64,000 nt of DNA from Betaproteobacteria bacterium (GTDB lineage: Bacteria; Pseudomonadota; Gammaproteobacteria; Burkholderiales; Usitatibacteraceae). Both the position numbers and the translations under genes were made by a program. Numbering within the stretch: position 1 is the first letter of the stretch; each line of letters opens with the position of its first letter. Of the stretch, positions 1 through 8,554 are shown one piece after another. The DNA lies in contig JAEUMY010000021.1 in the NCBI GenBank assembly GCA_016791265.1, forward strand, positions 1 through 64,000, read 5' to 3'. The notes under the pieces are model-generated. The model made no database searches. It was not told where the DNA came from and worked only from the letters and a program-made list of their open reading frames with translations.

Positions 1-158
1 TGCAGGGGCAGAAAATCGCTGCCGGTCGCCTGACGCCGGCGCTGCATGGCGAACTCGGCGACGGCCGCGTCGGCCGCTTCATCGCCCAGTGCGTGGAGCT
101 TGCGCAGGCCGCGCACGTCAGGGATGGTTTCGATGTCGAAAGCTAGGATGGGGGTCAC
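1..158 (-). CDS. PolB-type 3'-5' exonuclease domain protein (partial, N-terminus)
   Basis: Only the first ~52 codons lie in the window; the gene runs off the left edge. From a GTG at 158 (an in-frame GTG at 164 is the alternative) the protein opens TPILAFDIETIPDVRGLRKL. The Asp-x-Glu of the DEDD exonuclease motif I is visible in FDIET. This opening fits the family of predicted 3'-5' exonucleases related to the proofreading domain of PolB. It starts just after the gltX stop codon on the same strand, so the two may be cotranscribed. The remaining catalytic motifs are outside the window, so activity cannot be judged. Confidence 0.75.
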   Translation of the reverse strand, partial: MTPILAFDIETIPDVRGLRKLHALGDEAADAAVAEFAMQRRRQATGSDFLPL

Positions 159-166
159 GGACACGG

Positions 167-1558
167 CTACGTTGCCAACGCGGACTTCAACCGAGTGAGG
201 CACTCGTCCTTTCCTATTACCGCCATCACCGCGTCCACTGAAGGTGTCTGCGCTTTGCCCGTCAGCAGGACTCGCAACGGCATCATGACCTGAGGCATCT
301 TCAGTTTGAACTCAGCGACAGTTGCCTTGATCACGCCTCCGATCGCATTGGCTTCCCAAACTGTCTCCGCCAAGCGTTCGACCAACACGAGCAAGGCATG
401 GCGGTTCGCATCGTTGAGATGTTCTGCGACCAGCGCCGACCCGGGTGACGGGCGTACATAGAAATAGCGGAGCGCCTCGGCAAGCTCGACCAGGGTATGT
501 ACGCGCTCGCGGTAGAGATTGGCCGCCTGCCCAAGGTTGGGACCCTCGACGACAATACCGGCACGCGCCATGTATGGCGAGAGCGTGGTTGCCAGTTCCT
601 CAGTCGGGAGCTTCTTCAGATATTCCTGATTCAACCATCTCAGCTTCTCGGAGTTGAACTGCGCAGCGGACGGTGTGATGTGGTCGAGATCAAACCATTC
701 GCAGAACTGCTTCATCGAAAAGACCTCGTCATCGCCATGCGACCAGCCCAGTCGAGCGAGATAGTTGAGCACGGCATCGCGCAAAAAGCCGTCAGCCGGA
801 TACTCCATGACACTGACCGCGCCATGCCGCTTCGACAGTTTCTGGCCGTCATCCCCCAGGATCATGGAAAGGTGCCCATACACGGGCAATTGCGCGCCCA
901 ATGCCCGCAGCACATTGATCTGGCGGGGTGTGTTGTTGACGTGATCATCTCCACGCAGGACGTGGGTGACGCGCATGTCCCAATCGTCCACGACCACGCA
1001 AAAGTTGTAGGTCGGCGTGCCATCGGATCGTGCGATGACGAAATCGTCCAGCTCGGTATTGGAAAATTCGATGCGACCCTTGACCGCATCTTCCCAGGCG
1101 ACAATGCCATCGGCAGGGTTCTTGAACCGAACGACCGGCTTGATGCCGGCTGGGGGCAGCATCCCCGCCGTCAGGTTTTCCGGTCGCCAGCGCCCGTCGT
1201 AACGGGGCTTTTCGCCCCGAGCGCGCTGGGCTTCGCGCATCTGGTCCAGTTCCTCGGGCGAGCAGTAGCAGTGATACGCCGTCCCGGCATCCAGCATTTG
1301 CTGAATGACTTCACGATAGCGATCCATGCGCTGCATCTGAAAGAACGGGCCCTCGTCGGGATAGAGGCCCAGCCAGTTCATGCCATCGAGGATAGCCTGC
1401 ACGGCTTCGGGTGTAGACCGTTCAAGATCTGTGTCTTCGACGCGCAGGATGAAGGTGCCGCCATGGCGTCGCGCGAACGCCCAGCAGAAGAGCGCCGTGC
1501 GGGCGCCGCCTATGTGAAGAAATCCGGTAGGACTGGGAGCAAATCGAGTGCGAACCAT
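167..1558 (-). CDS. gltX: glutamyl-tRNA synthetase
   Basis: Class I aminoacyl-tRNA synthetase of 463 residues that charges tRNA(Glu) with glutamate in the cytoplasm. The N-terminus [20 protein letters not shown] carries the HIGH-type signature. [13 protein letters not shown] near residue 240 is the KMSKS-type loop. Length is normal for a discriminating bacterial GltX. The ATG at 1558 opens directly into the conserved [12 protein letters not shown] start, so the start is secure. It ends nine bases before the partial exonuclease gene, which follows on the same strand. Confidence 0.97.
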   Translation of the reverse strand: MVRTRFAPSPTGFLHIGGARTALFCWAFARRHGGTFILRVEDTDLERSTPEAVQAILDGMNWLGLYPDEGPFFQMQRMDRYREVIQQMLDAGTAYHCYCSPEELDQMREAQRARGEKPRYDGRWRPENLTAGMLPPAGIKPVVRFKNPADGIVAWEDAVKGRIEFSNTELDDFVIARSDGTPTYNFCVVVDDWDMRVTHVLRGDDHVNNTPRQINVLRALGAQLPVYGHLSMILGDDGQKLSKRHGAVSVMEYPADGFLRDAVLNYLARLGWSHGDDEVFSMKQFCEWFDLDHITPSAAQFNSEKLRWLNQEYLKKLPTEELATTLSPYMARAGIVVEGPNLGQAANLYRERVHTLVELAEALRYFYVRPSPGSALVAEHLNDANRHALLVLVERLAETVWEANAIGGVIKATVAEFKLKMPQVMMPLRVLLTGKAQTPSVDAVMAVIGKDECLTRLKSALAT

Positions 1559-1612
1559 GTGCTGGACAATCGCGGAAAATCGCGGATTCTACGGGTTTTC
1601 CCTCTGTGCCGT

Positions 1613-1641
1613 TTGCCTGCGCGCCGATCAATCGCTATAAT
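1613..1641 (+). promoter_or_regulatory. predicted sigma-70 promoter of tRNA-Val
   Basis: A perfect -10 hexamer TATAAT lies at 1636-1641 and a -35-like TTGCCT at 1613-1618, with exactly 17 bases between them. The -10 ends 18 bases before the first tRNA nucleotide, so the primary transcript would have a short leader. Confidence 0.7.
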
Positions 1642-1659
1642 TCTCGCTCTTCAAAGTCA

Positions 1660-1734
1660 GGGCGGTTAGCTCAGCGGTAGAGCACTGCCTTCACACGGCA
1701 GGGGTCACTGGTTCGATCCCAGTACCGCCCACCA
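1660..1734 (+). tRNA. tRNA-Val (anticodon CAC)
   Basis: The acceptor stem GGGCGGT pairs with ACCGCCC, followed by the discriminator A and an encoded CCA. The anticodon arm is CTGCC-TTCACAC-GGCAG, giving anticodon CAC for the valine codon GUG. The T arm contains GGTTCGATCC. It stands alone with its own promoter and terminator. Confidence 0.97.
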
Positions 1735-1741
1735 CGTGTGC

Positions 1742-1766
1742 CAAAGAGCCCTCATCGGGCTCTTTG
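1742..1766 (+). terminator. intrinsic terminator after tRNA-Val
   Basis: Ten-base perfect stem CAAAGAGCCC / GGGCTCTTTG around a five-base loop, eight bases after the tRNA. It is followed by GCGTTTCT rather than a strict T-run. Confidence 0.7.
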
Positions 1767-1806
1767 CGTTTCTGGCCCTGGCTCGTGACCGCCCCGTCTC
1801 GCACAA

Positions 1807-2715
1807 TCACGCCTTGAACTTGAGACACGCGAGGTTGACGGACTTCACCGCTTTCACGAGCACGTCAATCGCCTGCGGCCTGGAGAATCCCTCGCGCCAG
1901 GCGAGCGCGACCTTGCGTGATGGCGTCGCGCCATCGAACTCCAGGACCTGCAACGACCTCGTCTGATACGGCTTTTCCAGCGCACTGCACGGCAACACGC
2001 TCACGCCCAGCCCGGACGCGACCATTGCGCGAATGGTTTCCAGCGAACTGCCGGCGCGGCCATCAGTGAGCGCATCAGGGGCCTGCCCCGGACAAGCTTC
2101 AAGCACCTGGTCGCGAAAGCAGTGACCCGTGTTAAGCATCAGCATATTTTCTCCGGCGAGTTCGGTCGGCTTCACTTTCTTCCGCCGTCCCCACGGATGA
2201 CCACTTGGCACCACCACGCGAAAGGTCTCCTCGTAGAGCACTCGCGTCGTCACCCCCGGCACCGCGAATGGAATCGCGATCAGCGCCGCGTCGATTTCTC
2301 CCGTGCGCAGCAGCGGCGCCAGGTTTCCGGTCAGATTCTCTTCGATGGAAAGCGGCATGCTCGGCGCGGACTTGCGCAGAACCGGGACGAGCTCCGGCAA
2401 CAAGTAGGGTGCGATCGTGGGAATCACGCCCAAGCGAAGCGGGCCCGCGAGCGGATCTCCCCCAGCCTTGGCCAGATAATGGATGCGCCCGGCTTCCTCC
2501 AACACGCGTCTTGCCTGCGCGACGATGGCCTCGCCTGCCACCGTGACGATCACATCGCTCTTGTTGCGCTCGAATAGCAGGAGACCCAGCTCGTCCTCAA
2601 GTTTCTTGATGGCGAGGCTCAACGTCGGCTGGGTGACGAAGCACTTTTCGGCCGCATGCCCGAAGTGGCGCTCTTGCGCCAGGGCGACGATGTAACGAAG
2701 TTCGGTGAGAGTCAT
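1807..2715 (-). CDS. oxyR: peroxide-sensing LysR-family regulator OxyR
   Basis: 302-residue LysR-type regulator that senses hydrogen peroxide through a disulfide and activates antioxidant genes. The N-terminal winged helix-turn-helix spans about residues 1-60 (LRYIVALAQERHFGHAAEKC). The two redox cysteines fall at 199 and 208 (GHCFRDQVLEAC), the same numbering and spacing as in E. coli OxyR. That identifies it as OxyR and not a generic LysR protein. It converges on tRNA-Val. An ATAG-N7-CTAT element lies just upstream of its ATG and suggests autoregulation. No catalase or ahpC gene is in the window. Confidence 0.93.
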   Translation of the reverse strand: MTLTELRYIVALAQERHFGHAAEKCFVTQPTLSLAIKKLEDELGLLLFERNKSDVIVTVAGEAIVAQARRVLEEAGRIHYLAKAGGDPLAGPLRLGVIPTIAPYLLPELVPVLRKSAPSMPLSIEENLTGNLAPLLRTGEIDAALIAIPFAVPGVTTRVLYEETFRVVVPSGHPWGRRKKVKPTELAGENMLMLNTGHCFRDQVLEACPGQAPDALTDGRAGSSLETIRAMVASGLGVSVLPCSALEKPYQTRSLQVLEFDGATPSRKVALAWREGFSRPQAIDVLVKAVKSVNLACLKFKA

Positions 2716-2732
2716 GGGTACGGAGTCGGAAG

Positions 2733-2753
2733 TCGATAGCCATTATCTATCGA
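2733..2753. promoter_or_regulatory. OxyR-type operator upstream of oxyR
   Basis: The inverted repeat TCGATAG-N7-CTATCGA contains ATAG (2736-2739) and CTAT (2747-2750) separated by seven bases. This is the half-operator pattern recognised by OxyR in enterobacteria. It starts 18 bases upstream of the oxyR start codon. The second half-site is only weakly present downstream, so autoregulatory binding is an inference. Confidence 0.6.
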
Positions 2754-2941
2754 TTTCAGATTCCCCATCAATGTGGCAAATCACCGACTTGCACAACCAA
2801 CCCTGACGGTGTTGCCGCATGCGCCCGCAGGCGGTCAGAAGGTGCGGTCTGTGGATTGGGGATTGCCTGATTGCTTTCCACAGTTCGAGCGGTGACAATG
2901 CCGCAGCTTCGCCCCTTCAGCCACTTTCTGGACCGACTGCG

Positions 2942-3166
2942 ATGGAAAAGTTTGGCTTCCGCATTCAGACCCGCAGCGGACTTGCGGTCGACAACCTCAT
3001 CATCCAAGCCGTCGATCAGGCCACGGCGGAAGCGCGCTTGAAGCAAATGTATCTGGGCTGCACGGTACTTGATGTGAAAGTGCTGGAGAGCGCGCCAATG
3101 CGGGGGGATACGTCGGATCTTGAAGGCGTCATCAACCTGATCTCGAGCCAGGGAAAGACAGATTAG
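2942..3166 (+). CDS. small conserved hypothetical protein
   Basis: 74 residues starting MEKFGFRIQTRSGLAVDNL. The ATG at 2942 was preferred over an upstream in-frame ATG at 2819 because the 41 extra residues look like non-coding translation. No signal peptide, membrane segment or catalytic motif is visible. The pattern (short beta strand, alpha helix with ATAEARLKQMY, beta strand) suggests a small soluble alpha/beta protein. It lies between oxyR and an orphan parA and is not obviously in an operon with either. Function unknown. Confidence 0.6.
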   Translation: MEKFGFRIQTRSGLAVDNLIIQAVDQATAEARLKQMYLGCTVLDVKVLESAPMRGDTSDLEGVINLISSQGKTD

Positions 3167-3189
3167 AAAACTGTCTGGCCGGCTCGCGC

Positions 3190-3954
3190 TTACTGAAGGA
3201 AGCCGCTGGCCTTCAACTCGTCGTAGAGCGCTTGATAGTCCTGCGCGCCGCGACTGCCGGGCGCGTGGGTGAAAACATCCTTGCCGCTGAAGGGCGCCTC
3301 GGCGAGGCTCACACTTTCCGCGATGCGCGTTTCACACAAGTCAGCACCAAATCGCTCGCGAAAGGACTCATAGATGTCCCATGACATGCGTCGGCGCGAG
3401 TCGAATCGGGTAACAACGTATCGCCGCTCAATCCGCCGCTTGAGCACGGGGGTCAGCGCATTCAGTGTCTTCTCGACTTGAAGTGCGCCCTTCACGGCGA
3501 GGTAGTCGGCCGAGACCGGTACCAGCACCTTGTCGGCGGCAAAAATGGCGGACAGGGACAACACCCCCAACATGGGGCAGCAATCCACCACCACGGGCCG
3601 GACGCCGTTCAGATTTTCCTTGACCAGCCCAATCTTGAGCCGATTGAGAATGTTCGGCCCCTTGCCGTATTGGGTGTCGACCTTTGACAGCTCAAGGTGG
3701 GCGGGAATGAGACTCCAGCCGTGCTGAGACGGCTTGACCAGATCGGCCAACGGTCGCGCGTCGCGATAGAAGGCATAGATGCTGGACTCCGCACTCCCTT
3801 CGCTAACGCCGCTCACCATTGACAGGTGTGCCTGCGGGTCAAGATCGATGGCGAGCGGTGTCTCCCCCGCACGGGCCATGGCTGCCGCCATGTTGAGCGC
3901 CGTGGTGGTCTTGCCCACCCCTCCCTTTTGGTTGAAGACTGCGATCCTTGGCAT
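3190..3954 (-). CDS. ParA/MinD-family ATPase (orphan ParA)
   Basis: 254-residue deviant-Walker ATPase. The Walker A motif KGGVGKT is at residues 10-16 with both lysines, and DLDPQAH follows near residue 37. The A'-type segment reads VVVDCCPMLG. Proteins of this family position chromosomes, plasmids or protein clusters by ATP-dependent dimerisation on DNA. There is no ParB gene or parS site beside it, so a role in bulk chromosome partition is doubtful; it could position another cargo. It converges on the small gene at 2942-3166. The ~250 bases upstream are comparatively AT-rich and carry a 9-bp inverted repeat. Confidence 0.85.
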   Translation of the reverse strand: MPRIAVFNQKGGVGKTTTALNMAAAMARAGETPLAIDLDPQAHLSMVSGVSEGSAESSIYAFYRDARPLADLVKPSQHGWSLIPAHLELSKVDTQYGKGPNILNRLKIGLVKENLNGVRPVVVDCCPMLGVLSLSAIFAADKVLVPVSADYLAVKGALQVEKTLNALTPVLKRRIERRYVVTRFDSRRRMSWDIYESFRERFGADLCETRIAESVSLAEAPFSGKDVFTHAPGSRGAQDYQALYDELKASGFLQ

Positions 3955-4079
3955 GGTCCCGATTATTTTTTAAGCAAGGACCGCAATCCTAGTCCTGATA
4001 TCAATCTTTTAGCAAGCGTTGCTATGTGGATATTGAAGAATTGGGGTCATCTGCTTGTCGCAATTGGGAAATATGCGGG

Positions 4080-4110
4080 GGAACTCCCCAATATTATCGC
4101 CGGGAGTTCC
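4080..4110. promoter_or_regulatory. inverted repeat upstream of the orphan parA
   Basis: Perfect 9-base arms GGAACTCCC (4080-4088) and GGGAGTTCC (4102-4110) around a 13-base AT-rich spacer, about 125 bases upstream of the parA start. The position fits an operator or partition site, but no function can be shown. The rest of 3955-4212 holds no gene I can support. Confidence 0.35.
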
Positions 4111-4212
4111 ATTAATTCCCTTCAAATCAATGGCCTGGTGACTGGCCACGAGAAGCGGACGAGTTGAACAAGTTGTGGATGACTTGTGGGCAATGCGCGC
4201 ATTCCCGACCTG

Positions 4213-4968
4213 TCAGACAAACAGCCAATCGGGAAAGGCGCTCTTCATTTCAGACAGCGAATCGGTGAACAGGCTATCCACGCCCCACACTGCAAGCTCG
4301 CTCGCCCGATCAACGCAGTTGACGGTGTAAACCATGACGCGGTAGCCCCGGTCGTGCAGCGCGTCCACCATGGCCGGTTTGAGTTGGGCGTGGTGGCAGT
4401 TAAGCGACGCACAACCGAGCGACTCCAGCACCGAAACGTGTTCAGGTTCAAAGTCCTTGACCAGCAAACCGAGCGACAAGTCGGGTGCGACACGGCGCGC
4501 GGCCGTCAGCGCGGCGACGCTGAAGGACGACACGAGCGGCTGAACCTTGTGGCCCAGCCAGAGGTCGCGACAGAGATTGCCGACGAGATGTCCGGTTTCG
4601 ATGTCGCGCCCCGGACACGGCTTGATTTCCACATTGGCGCGCATGCCGTGCGCCAGCAGCCACGCCGCGACTTCGGTGAGCCGCGGAATCCGCTCGCCCG
4701 CGAACTGCGGCGAGTGCCAGAGGCCCGCGTCCTGCCGCGCCAGTTCGTCATAAGGGAGCCGACACACTTCGCCGCTGCCGGTCGATGTCCGGCCGAGCAC
4801 CGGGTCGTGCATCAGGATCGCCACGCCATCGGCCGAGAGTTTCACGTCGAATTCCACCGCCTGATAGCCGAGTGCATGCCCCATGCGCATGGCTGCAAGC
4901 GTGTTCTCCGGCGCCAATGTGCCGCCGCCTCGATGCGCAATCAGTTTGGGGAAGGGCCACGCTTTCAC
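4213..4968 (-). CDS. ugpQ: glycerophosphodiester phosphodiesterase
   Basis: 251 residues from a GTG at 4968, which overlaps the pgpA stop as GTGA. A longer reading frame upstream is only pgpA in another frame. The protein hydrolyses glycerophosphodiesters to glycerol-3-phosphate and an alcohol. Family motifs are present: LIAHRGGGTLAPENTLAAM at the N-terminus (catalytic His and Glu), VEFDVKLSADG (metal ligands), MHDPVLGRTSTGSG, and VEIKP later. No signal peptide is seen, so it is cytoplasmic. It closes the glyA-rib-thiL-pgpA operon and makes sense beside the phospholipid enzyme PgpA. Confidence 0.9.
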   Translation of the reverse strand: MKAWPFPKLIAHRGGGTLAPENTLAAMRMGHALGYQAVEFDVKLSADGVAILMHDPVLGRTSTGSGEVCRLPYDELARQDAGLWHSPQFAGERIPRLTEVAAWLLAHGMRANVEIKPCPGRDIETGHLVGNLCRDLWLGHKVQPLVSSFSVAALTAARRVAPDLSLGLLVKDFEPEHVSVLESLGCASLNCHHAQLKPAMVDALHDRGYRVMVYTVNCVDRASELAVWGVDSLFTDSLSEMKSAFPDWLFV

Positions 4969-5462
4969 GACAGTCGTCCCGGGAGCAGATATTGCATGAC
5001 GCGGAGAGCCAGCACGGCATACGCGGCCGCCAGTGCATCGTCCAGCATGACGCCCAGACCTCCCTTCACCTTGCGATCCAACCAGCCGATGGGAAAGGGC
5101 TTGGCGATGTCGAAGAAGCGAAACAGTGCGAACGCCGCCAACCAGCTCACCCAACTGAGCGGCACAAGCAGCAGCACCCCCCACATCGCAACGACTTCAT
5201 CCCAAACCATGGCGCCATGATCGGCCACGCCAAGATCGCGTCCGCACCGCTCACAAGCCCACACACCGAGCAGGAAGGCGGCACCCACCGAGAGCCACGC
5301 GGCCCAGCCCGGCATTTGCAGCGAGGCCCACGCCAGCGGAAAGCCCAGTAGCGTGCCAAAGGTGCCCGGCGCTTTCGGGACCAAACCCGCGCCGCCACCC
5401 AACGCGATGAAATGCGCCGGATGCGAAACCAGGAATGGCGCGTCAGGGTTCGCCGTCGGCAT
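4965..5462 (-). CDS. pgpA: phosphatidylglycerophosphatase A
   Basis: 165-residue inner-membrane phosphatase that converts phosphatidylglycerol phosphate to phosphatidylglycerol. Typical features are HFIALGGGAGLVPKAPGTFGTL near the N-terminus, WDEVVAMW with acidic residues, and several hydrophobic segments. I chose the ATG at 5462, which overlaps the thiL stop as TGATG; a TTG at 5465 is possible. The thiL-pgpA pairing is conserved in many proteobacteria. The 3' end overlaps ugpQ by four bases, indicating translational coupling. Confidence 0.93.
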   Translation of the reverse strand: MPTANPDAPFLVSHPAHFIALGGGAGLVPKAPGTFGTLLGFPLAWASLQMPGWAAWLSVGAAFLLGVWACERCGRDLGVADHGAMVWDEVVAMWGVLLLVPLSWVSWLAAFALFRFFDIAKPFPIGWLDRKVKGGLGVMLDDALAAAYAVLALRVMQYLLPGRLS

Positions 5463-6445
5463 CAATCTCTCGGTTTCGTGGCGAAGTGATCAAAGCCGGT
5501 CGCAGGCAGCGCGATGACGCCGCCCATGGCGTCCAGCACCGTGACGCCCTCCCCCTCCCGCATCACGCCAATGCAAGAGAGCGGCAATGCGAGTGCCTTC
5601 GAGAGATTGCGAATATTCGCATGCGCATCGGGCCGCGCCGTGAAACACAATTCGTAGTCGTCGCCGCCCGCCAGGATCAGCTGCTGACTCATCGATGCAT
5701 CCGTCATCGTTTTCAAAGCCGCAGGGTGCGGCACATCAGCAAAGCGAATATTCGCACCAAGCCTTGAGCGTCGACAGAGATGGCCGAGATCGGCGCACAG
5801 TCCATCCGAGACATCGATGACCGCGTTCACCAGTCCGCGCAATGCGATGCCGAGTTCAACGCGCGGCGTCGGCAATTCGAGGCGATCAATCGCAGCTTGG
5901 CGCTCAGGCTCCGCCACGGCCACCCTGCCCTGCAAAATCGCGAGCCCCAATGCAGCATCGCCCAGCGAACCGGTCACCCAAATTTCATCCCCGGCCCTCG
6001 CAGCATCCCGGCGCAAGGCTTCGCCTATAGGCGCTTCGCCGATCACGGTCAAGGTCATGGCGAGCGGTCCGCGCGTGGTGTCACCGCCCACGATGCGAAT
6101 ATTCGCAAGGTCCGCCAATTCGAACAGTCCCTTCGAAAAAGCAGCCAGCCAGGCGTGATCAATCGCCGGCAGCGTCAATGCCAGCGTGAACCACCTCGGC
6201 GCGGAACCCATCGCGGCCAGGTCGGAGAGGTTCACCGCCAGCGCCTTGCGCCCCAGGCGCGCGGGATCGACATCCGGGAAGAAGTGGACGCCAGACACCA
6301 ACGTGTCGGTCGATATCGCGAGCTCGCAACCCTCGGTTGATCTCAGCAACGCGCAGTCGTCTCCGATGCCCAGCGCGATCCCGTCGCGGAGATCCCCGGC
6401 GCGCCGCGTGAAGTGGCGTGCGATGAGTTCAAACTCCGGGCTCAT
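5462..6445 (-). CDS. thiL: thiamine-monophosphate kinase
   Basis: 327 residues; phosphorylates thiamine monophosphate to thiamine pyrophosphate, the active cofactor. Motifs include GIGDDCALL (27-34), STDTLVSGVHF (45-55), the KALAVNLSDLAAMGS block (67-81), VGGDTTRG (119-126) and DVSDGL (211-216). The ATG at 6445 opens MSPEFELIARHF, the usual ThiL start. The gene is unusual in carrying three copies of the 12-bp palindrome GCGAATATTCGC. All three are read as Ala-Asn-Ile-Arg (residues 114-117, 231-234, 276-279), one of them directly before the conserved GGDTT motif. The enzyme looks intact. Confidence 0.95.
   Translation of the reverse strand: MSPEFELIARHFTRRAGDLRDGIALGIGDDCALLRSTEGCELAISTDTLVSGVHFFPDVDPARLGRKALAVNLSDLAAMGSAPRWFTLALTLPAIDHAWLAAFSKGLFELADLANIRIVGGDTTRGPLAMTLTVIGEAPIGEALRRDAARAGDEIWVTGSLGDAALGLAILQGRVAVAEPERQAAIDRLELPTPRVELGIALRGLVNAVIDVSDGLCADLGHLCRRSRLGANIRFADVPHPAALKTMTDASMSQQLILAGGDDYELCFTARPDAHANIRNLSKALALPLSCIGVMREGEGVTVLDAMGGVIALPATGFDHFATKPRD
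5609..5620. repeat. palindrome GCGAATATTCGC, copy 1
   Basis: In thiL, encoding ANIR at residues 276-279. Extends to the 14-mer with T/A flanks. Confidence 0.95.
5744..5755. repeat. palindrome GCGAATATTCGC, copy 2
   Basis: In thiL, encoding ANIR at residues 231-234; flanked by A on both sides. Only 123 bases separate it from copy 1. Confidence 0.95.
6095..6106. repeat. palindrome GCGAATATTCGC, copy 3
   Basis: In thiL, encoding ANIR at residues 114-117 next to the GGDTT motif; 14-mer form. Confidence 0.95.
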
Positions 6446-6482
6446 TTCGGTTTGCCCACCGTCGAATGACGTCGACGGACGT

Positions 6483-6971
6483 TCAGGAAGACTTGCCGCG
6501 CCCAGTGCCGCCGGACTTGGCGGCATGCGCGATTTCATCCGCGCGCGCGGCGGCGGCGAGCTTGTCCAGCACGCCGTTGACGTACTTGTGGCCATCGGTA
6601 CCGCCATAGCTCTTGGCGAGCTCGATGGCTTCGTTGATGACGACCCGGTAGGGCACGTCCGGCGACGCCAGCAACTCGCGCCCCGAAAGCAGCAATACGC
6701 CACGCTCGATAGGGCTCAACTCTTCCCACGATCGATCCAAATGCGGCAACACGGCGTCACGCGTGGCGTCGGCGTGCAAGATGGCCGACTTCAGCAATGC
6801 GCCGAAGAAGGTCTTGTCGGCTTTGTCGAAGCCTTCAGCCTCGGCGAATTGCTTCTCGATGAAAGACACGCTTTGCCCGGCAAGCTGCCACTGGTAGAGC
6901 GCCTGCAAGGCAAATTCGCGCGCAAGTCGTCGCGCCGACGGCTTCTTCGACGATGTCTTGGCCGCGCTCAC
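6483..6971 (-). CDS. nusB: transcription antitermination factor NusB
   Basis: 162 residues, all-helical RNA-binding protein that acts with NusE at rRNA boxA. Recognisable segments are [33 protein letters not shown] and [30 protein letters not shown], the last being the most conserved NusB block. The N-terminus is basic ([14 protein letters not shown]), and a short Gly/Lys/Ser tail ends the protein. It starts with a GTG at 6971 that overlaps the ribH stop (GTGA). ribH-nusB is a widespread gene pair, followed here after 37 bases by thiL. Confidence 0.95.
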   Translation of the reverse strand: MSAAKTSSKKPSARRLAREFALQALYQWQLAGQSVSFIEKQFAEAEGFDKADKTFFGALLKSAILHADATRDAVLPHLDRSWEELSPIERGVLLLSGRELLASPDVPYRVVINEAIELAKSYGGTDGHKYVNGVLDKLAAAARADEIAHAAKSGGTGRGKSS

Positions 6972-7429
6972 GTCGCGCCCTTCACGGCCTGCAGCAATCG
7001 CGCCATCTCGACGGACACTCTTGCAGCCTCTGCCGCCTTCTCGGCGACGCGGGCTTCCGCCTGTGCGTCGTCATGGGTGGTGAGAATGGCATTGGCCACC
7101 GGCACACCGGTCTGCAGAGACACGTCCATGACGCCCCGCGCGGACTCGTTGGAGACCACCTCGAAATGATAGGTCTCGCCGCGAATGACGGCGCCCAGCG
7201 CGACCAGCGCATGGTATCGACCGGTGAGCGCCATCGCCTGCAGGGCCAGCGGAATCTCCAGAGCGCCGGGCACGGTGGCGAGGTCGATGTCCGCAGCGGC
7301 GACGCCGATTCTGACGAGCTCGGCGCGGCAGGCGTCAGTCATGCGGCTGACGATGGACTCGTTGAACCGGCTTTGCACAATCCCGATGCGCAACGCGGCA
7401 CCGTCATGGCTCAATGGAAAAGTGGTCAT
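6968..7429 (-). CDS. ribH: 6,7-dimethyl-8-ribityllumazine synthase
   Basis: 153 residues; condenses the RibD/RibA-derived pyrimidine with dihydroxybutanone phosphate in the penultimate step of riboflavin synthesis. The family pattern is clear: [12 protein letters not shown] at the N-terminus, [30 protein letters not shown] and [18 protein letters not shown]. Length is standard for a lumazine synthase. It starts six bases after the ribB stop and overlaps nusB by four bases. Confidence 0.96.
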   Translation of the reverse strand: MTTFPLSHDGAALRIGIVQSRFNESIVSRMTDACRAELVRIGVAAADIDLATVPGALEIPLALQAMALTGRYHALVALGAVIRGETYHFEVVSNESARGVMDVSLQTGVPVANAILTTHDDAQAEARVAEKAAEAARVSVEMARLLQAVKGAT

Positions 7430-7435
7430 GTGTGA

Positions 7436-8554
7436 CTAGATGGCTCTCAGTTTTTTCATGGAATCAGGTGGCAGGTACTCAACCGCCTCAAGGTCGAAAC
7501 CTGCCATGCTCGGAATGCGCTTGGGCCAGGCCAGCACACGCATCTTGCGCACGTTCAGTTCGCGCAAGATCTGCGCACCGATACCGTGGGTGCGCGGGTC
7601 CCACTTCTGCGCGCGGCGCTCCCGCTCGTCCTGGGGCGCCAGGCGGCTCAAGACATCGGCGGCCGTCTCATGCCGACGCATCAGCACGATCACCCCGCTG
7701 CCTTCGGCCGCGATGATCCGCATCGCCTCGGCCACACTGTAGGCGTGTCGGCCGTTGTCGAAATCGAACAAGTCCAGCGACGAGAAGGGCTCATGCACGC
7801 GAACCAGCGCAGGCACATCGGGCTTGATTTCGCCACGCGCCAGCGCGAGATGCACCTCGTCCGAGATCTTGTCGTGAAACGCGATCAGCCGGAACGGACC
7901 ATATGGCGTGGTGATGGTCTTTTCCGACACGCGCTCGACCAGTGTCTCGGTCACGCTCCGATGTCGCACCAGGTCGGCGATGGTACCCACCTTGATGCCA
8001 TGTTTCTCCGCGAACGGAATCAGGTCCGGCAAGCGAGCCATGCTGCCATCCTCATTCAGGATTTCGCAGATGACACCGGCGGGGGTCAGGCCGGCGAGCT
8101 CGGCCAGATCGGTCGCGGCCTCGGTGTGGCCGGCACGCACCAGCACCCCGCCCGGCTTGGAAATGAGCGGAAAGATGTGGCCCGGCTGAACGATGTCATC
8201 AGCCTTGGCGTTGCGCGCCGTGGCGACCCGAATGGTTCGCGCGCGGTCCGCCGCCGAAATGCCCGTGGTCACGCCGGTTGCCGCCTCGATGGACACTGTG
8301 AAGGCCGTGCCATGCGGCGTGCGATTGTCCGTCACCATGGGCGGCAGATTGAGCGCGCGCGCGCGCGACTCCGTGATTGGCATGCAAATCAGGCCGCGTC
8401 CGTGGGTTGCCATGAAGTTGATCGCTTCCGGCGTGACAAAGTCCGCCGCCATGACGAGGTCGCCTTCGTTTTCGCGATCTTCCTCATCCACAAGAACGAC
8501 CATGCGGCCATTGCGGATGTCTTCGATGATGTCCTGAGTGCTTGCCACTGTCAT
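7436..8554 (-). CDS. ribB: 3,4-dihydroxy-2-butanone 4-phosphate synthase fused to a degenerate GTP cyclohydrolase II domain (RibBX type)
   Basis: 372 residues from an ATG at 8554 that overlaps the ribE stop as ATGA. Residues 1-205 form an intact RibB domain: [12 protein letters not shown] (23-34), [12 protein letters not shown] (49-60) and [10 protein letters not shown] (141-150). It makes dihydroxybutanone phosphate from ribulose-5-phosphate. Residues 212-372 align with RibA, but the zinc-binding CxxxxxxxxxxCxC pattern is missing: VRVHEPF and DFDNGRHAY stand where the cysteines belong, and this half contains no cysteine at all. GTP cyclohydrolase II activity is therefore unlikely. A separate functional RibA is expected elsewhere. 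The arrangement matches the RibBX variant described in Proteobacteria. Confidence 0.92.
   Translation of the reverse strand: MTVASTQDIIEDIRNGRMVVLVDEEDRENEGDLVMAADFVTPEAINFMATHGRGLICMPITESRARALNLPPMVTDNRTPHGTAFTVSIEAATGVTTGISAADRARTIRVATARNAKADDIVQPGHIFPLISKPGGVLVRAGHTEAATDLAELAGLTPAGVICEILNEDGSMARLPDLIPFAEKHGIKVGTIADLVRHRSVTETLVERVSEKTITTPYGPFRLIAFHDKISDEVHLALARGEIKPDVPALVRVHEPFSSLDLFDFDNGRHAYSVAEAMRIIAAEGSGVIVLMRRHETAADVLSRLAPQDERERRAQKWDPRTHGIGAQILRELNVRKMRVLAWPKRIPSMAGFDLEAVEYLPPDSMKKLRAI

Noticed and set aside
497..1669. 390-codon plus-strand open frame opposite gltX
   Set aside because: It is antisense to a clearly real gltX and has no recognisable domain; a GC-rich shadow frame.
4160..4195. 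DnaA box / replication origin near parA
   Set aside because: One near match (TGTGGATGA) only, with no cluster, dnaA or rnpA; not an origin.
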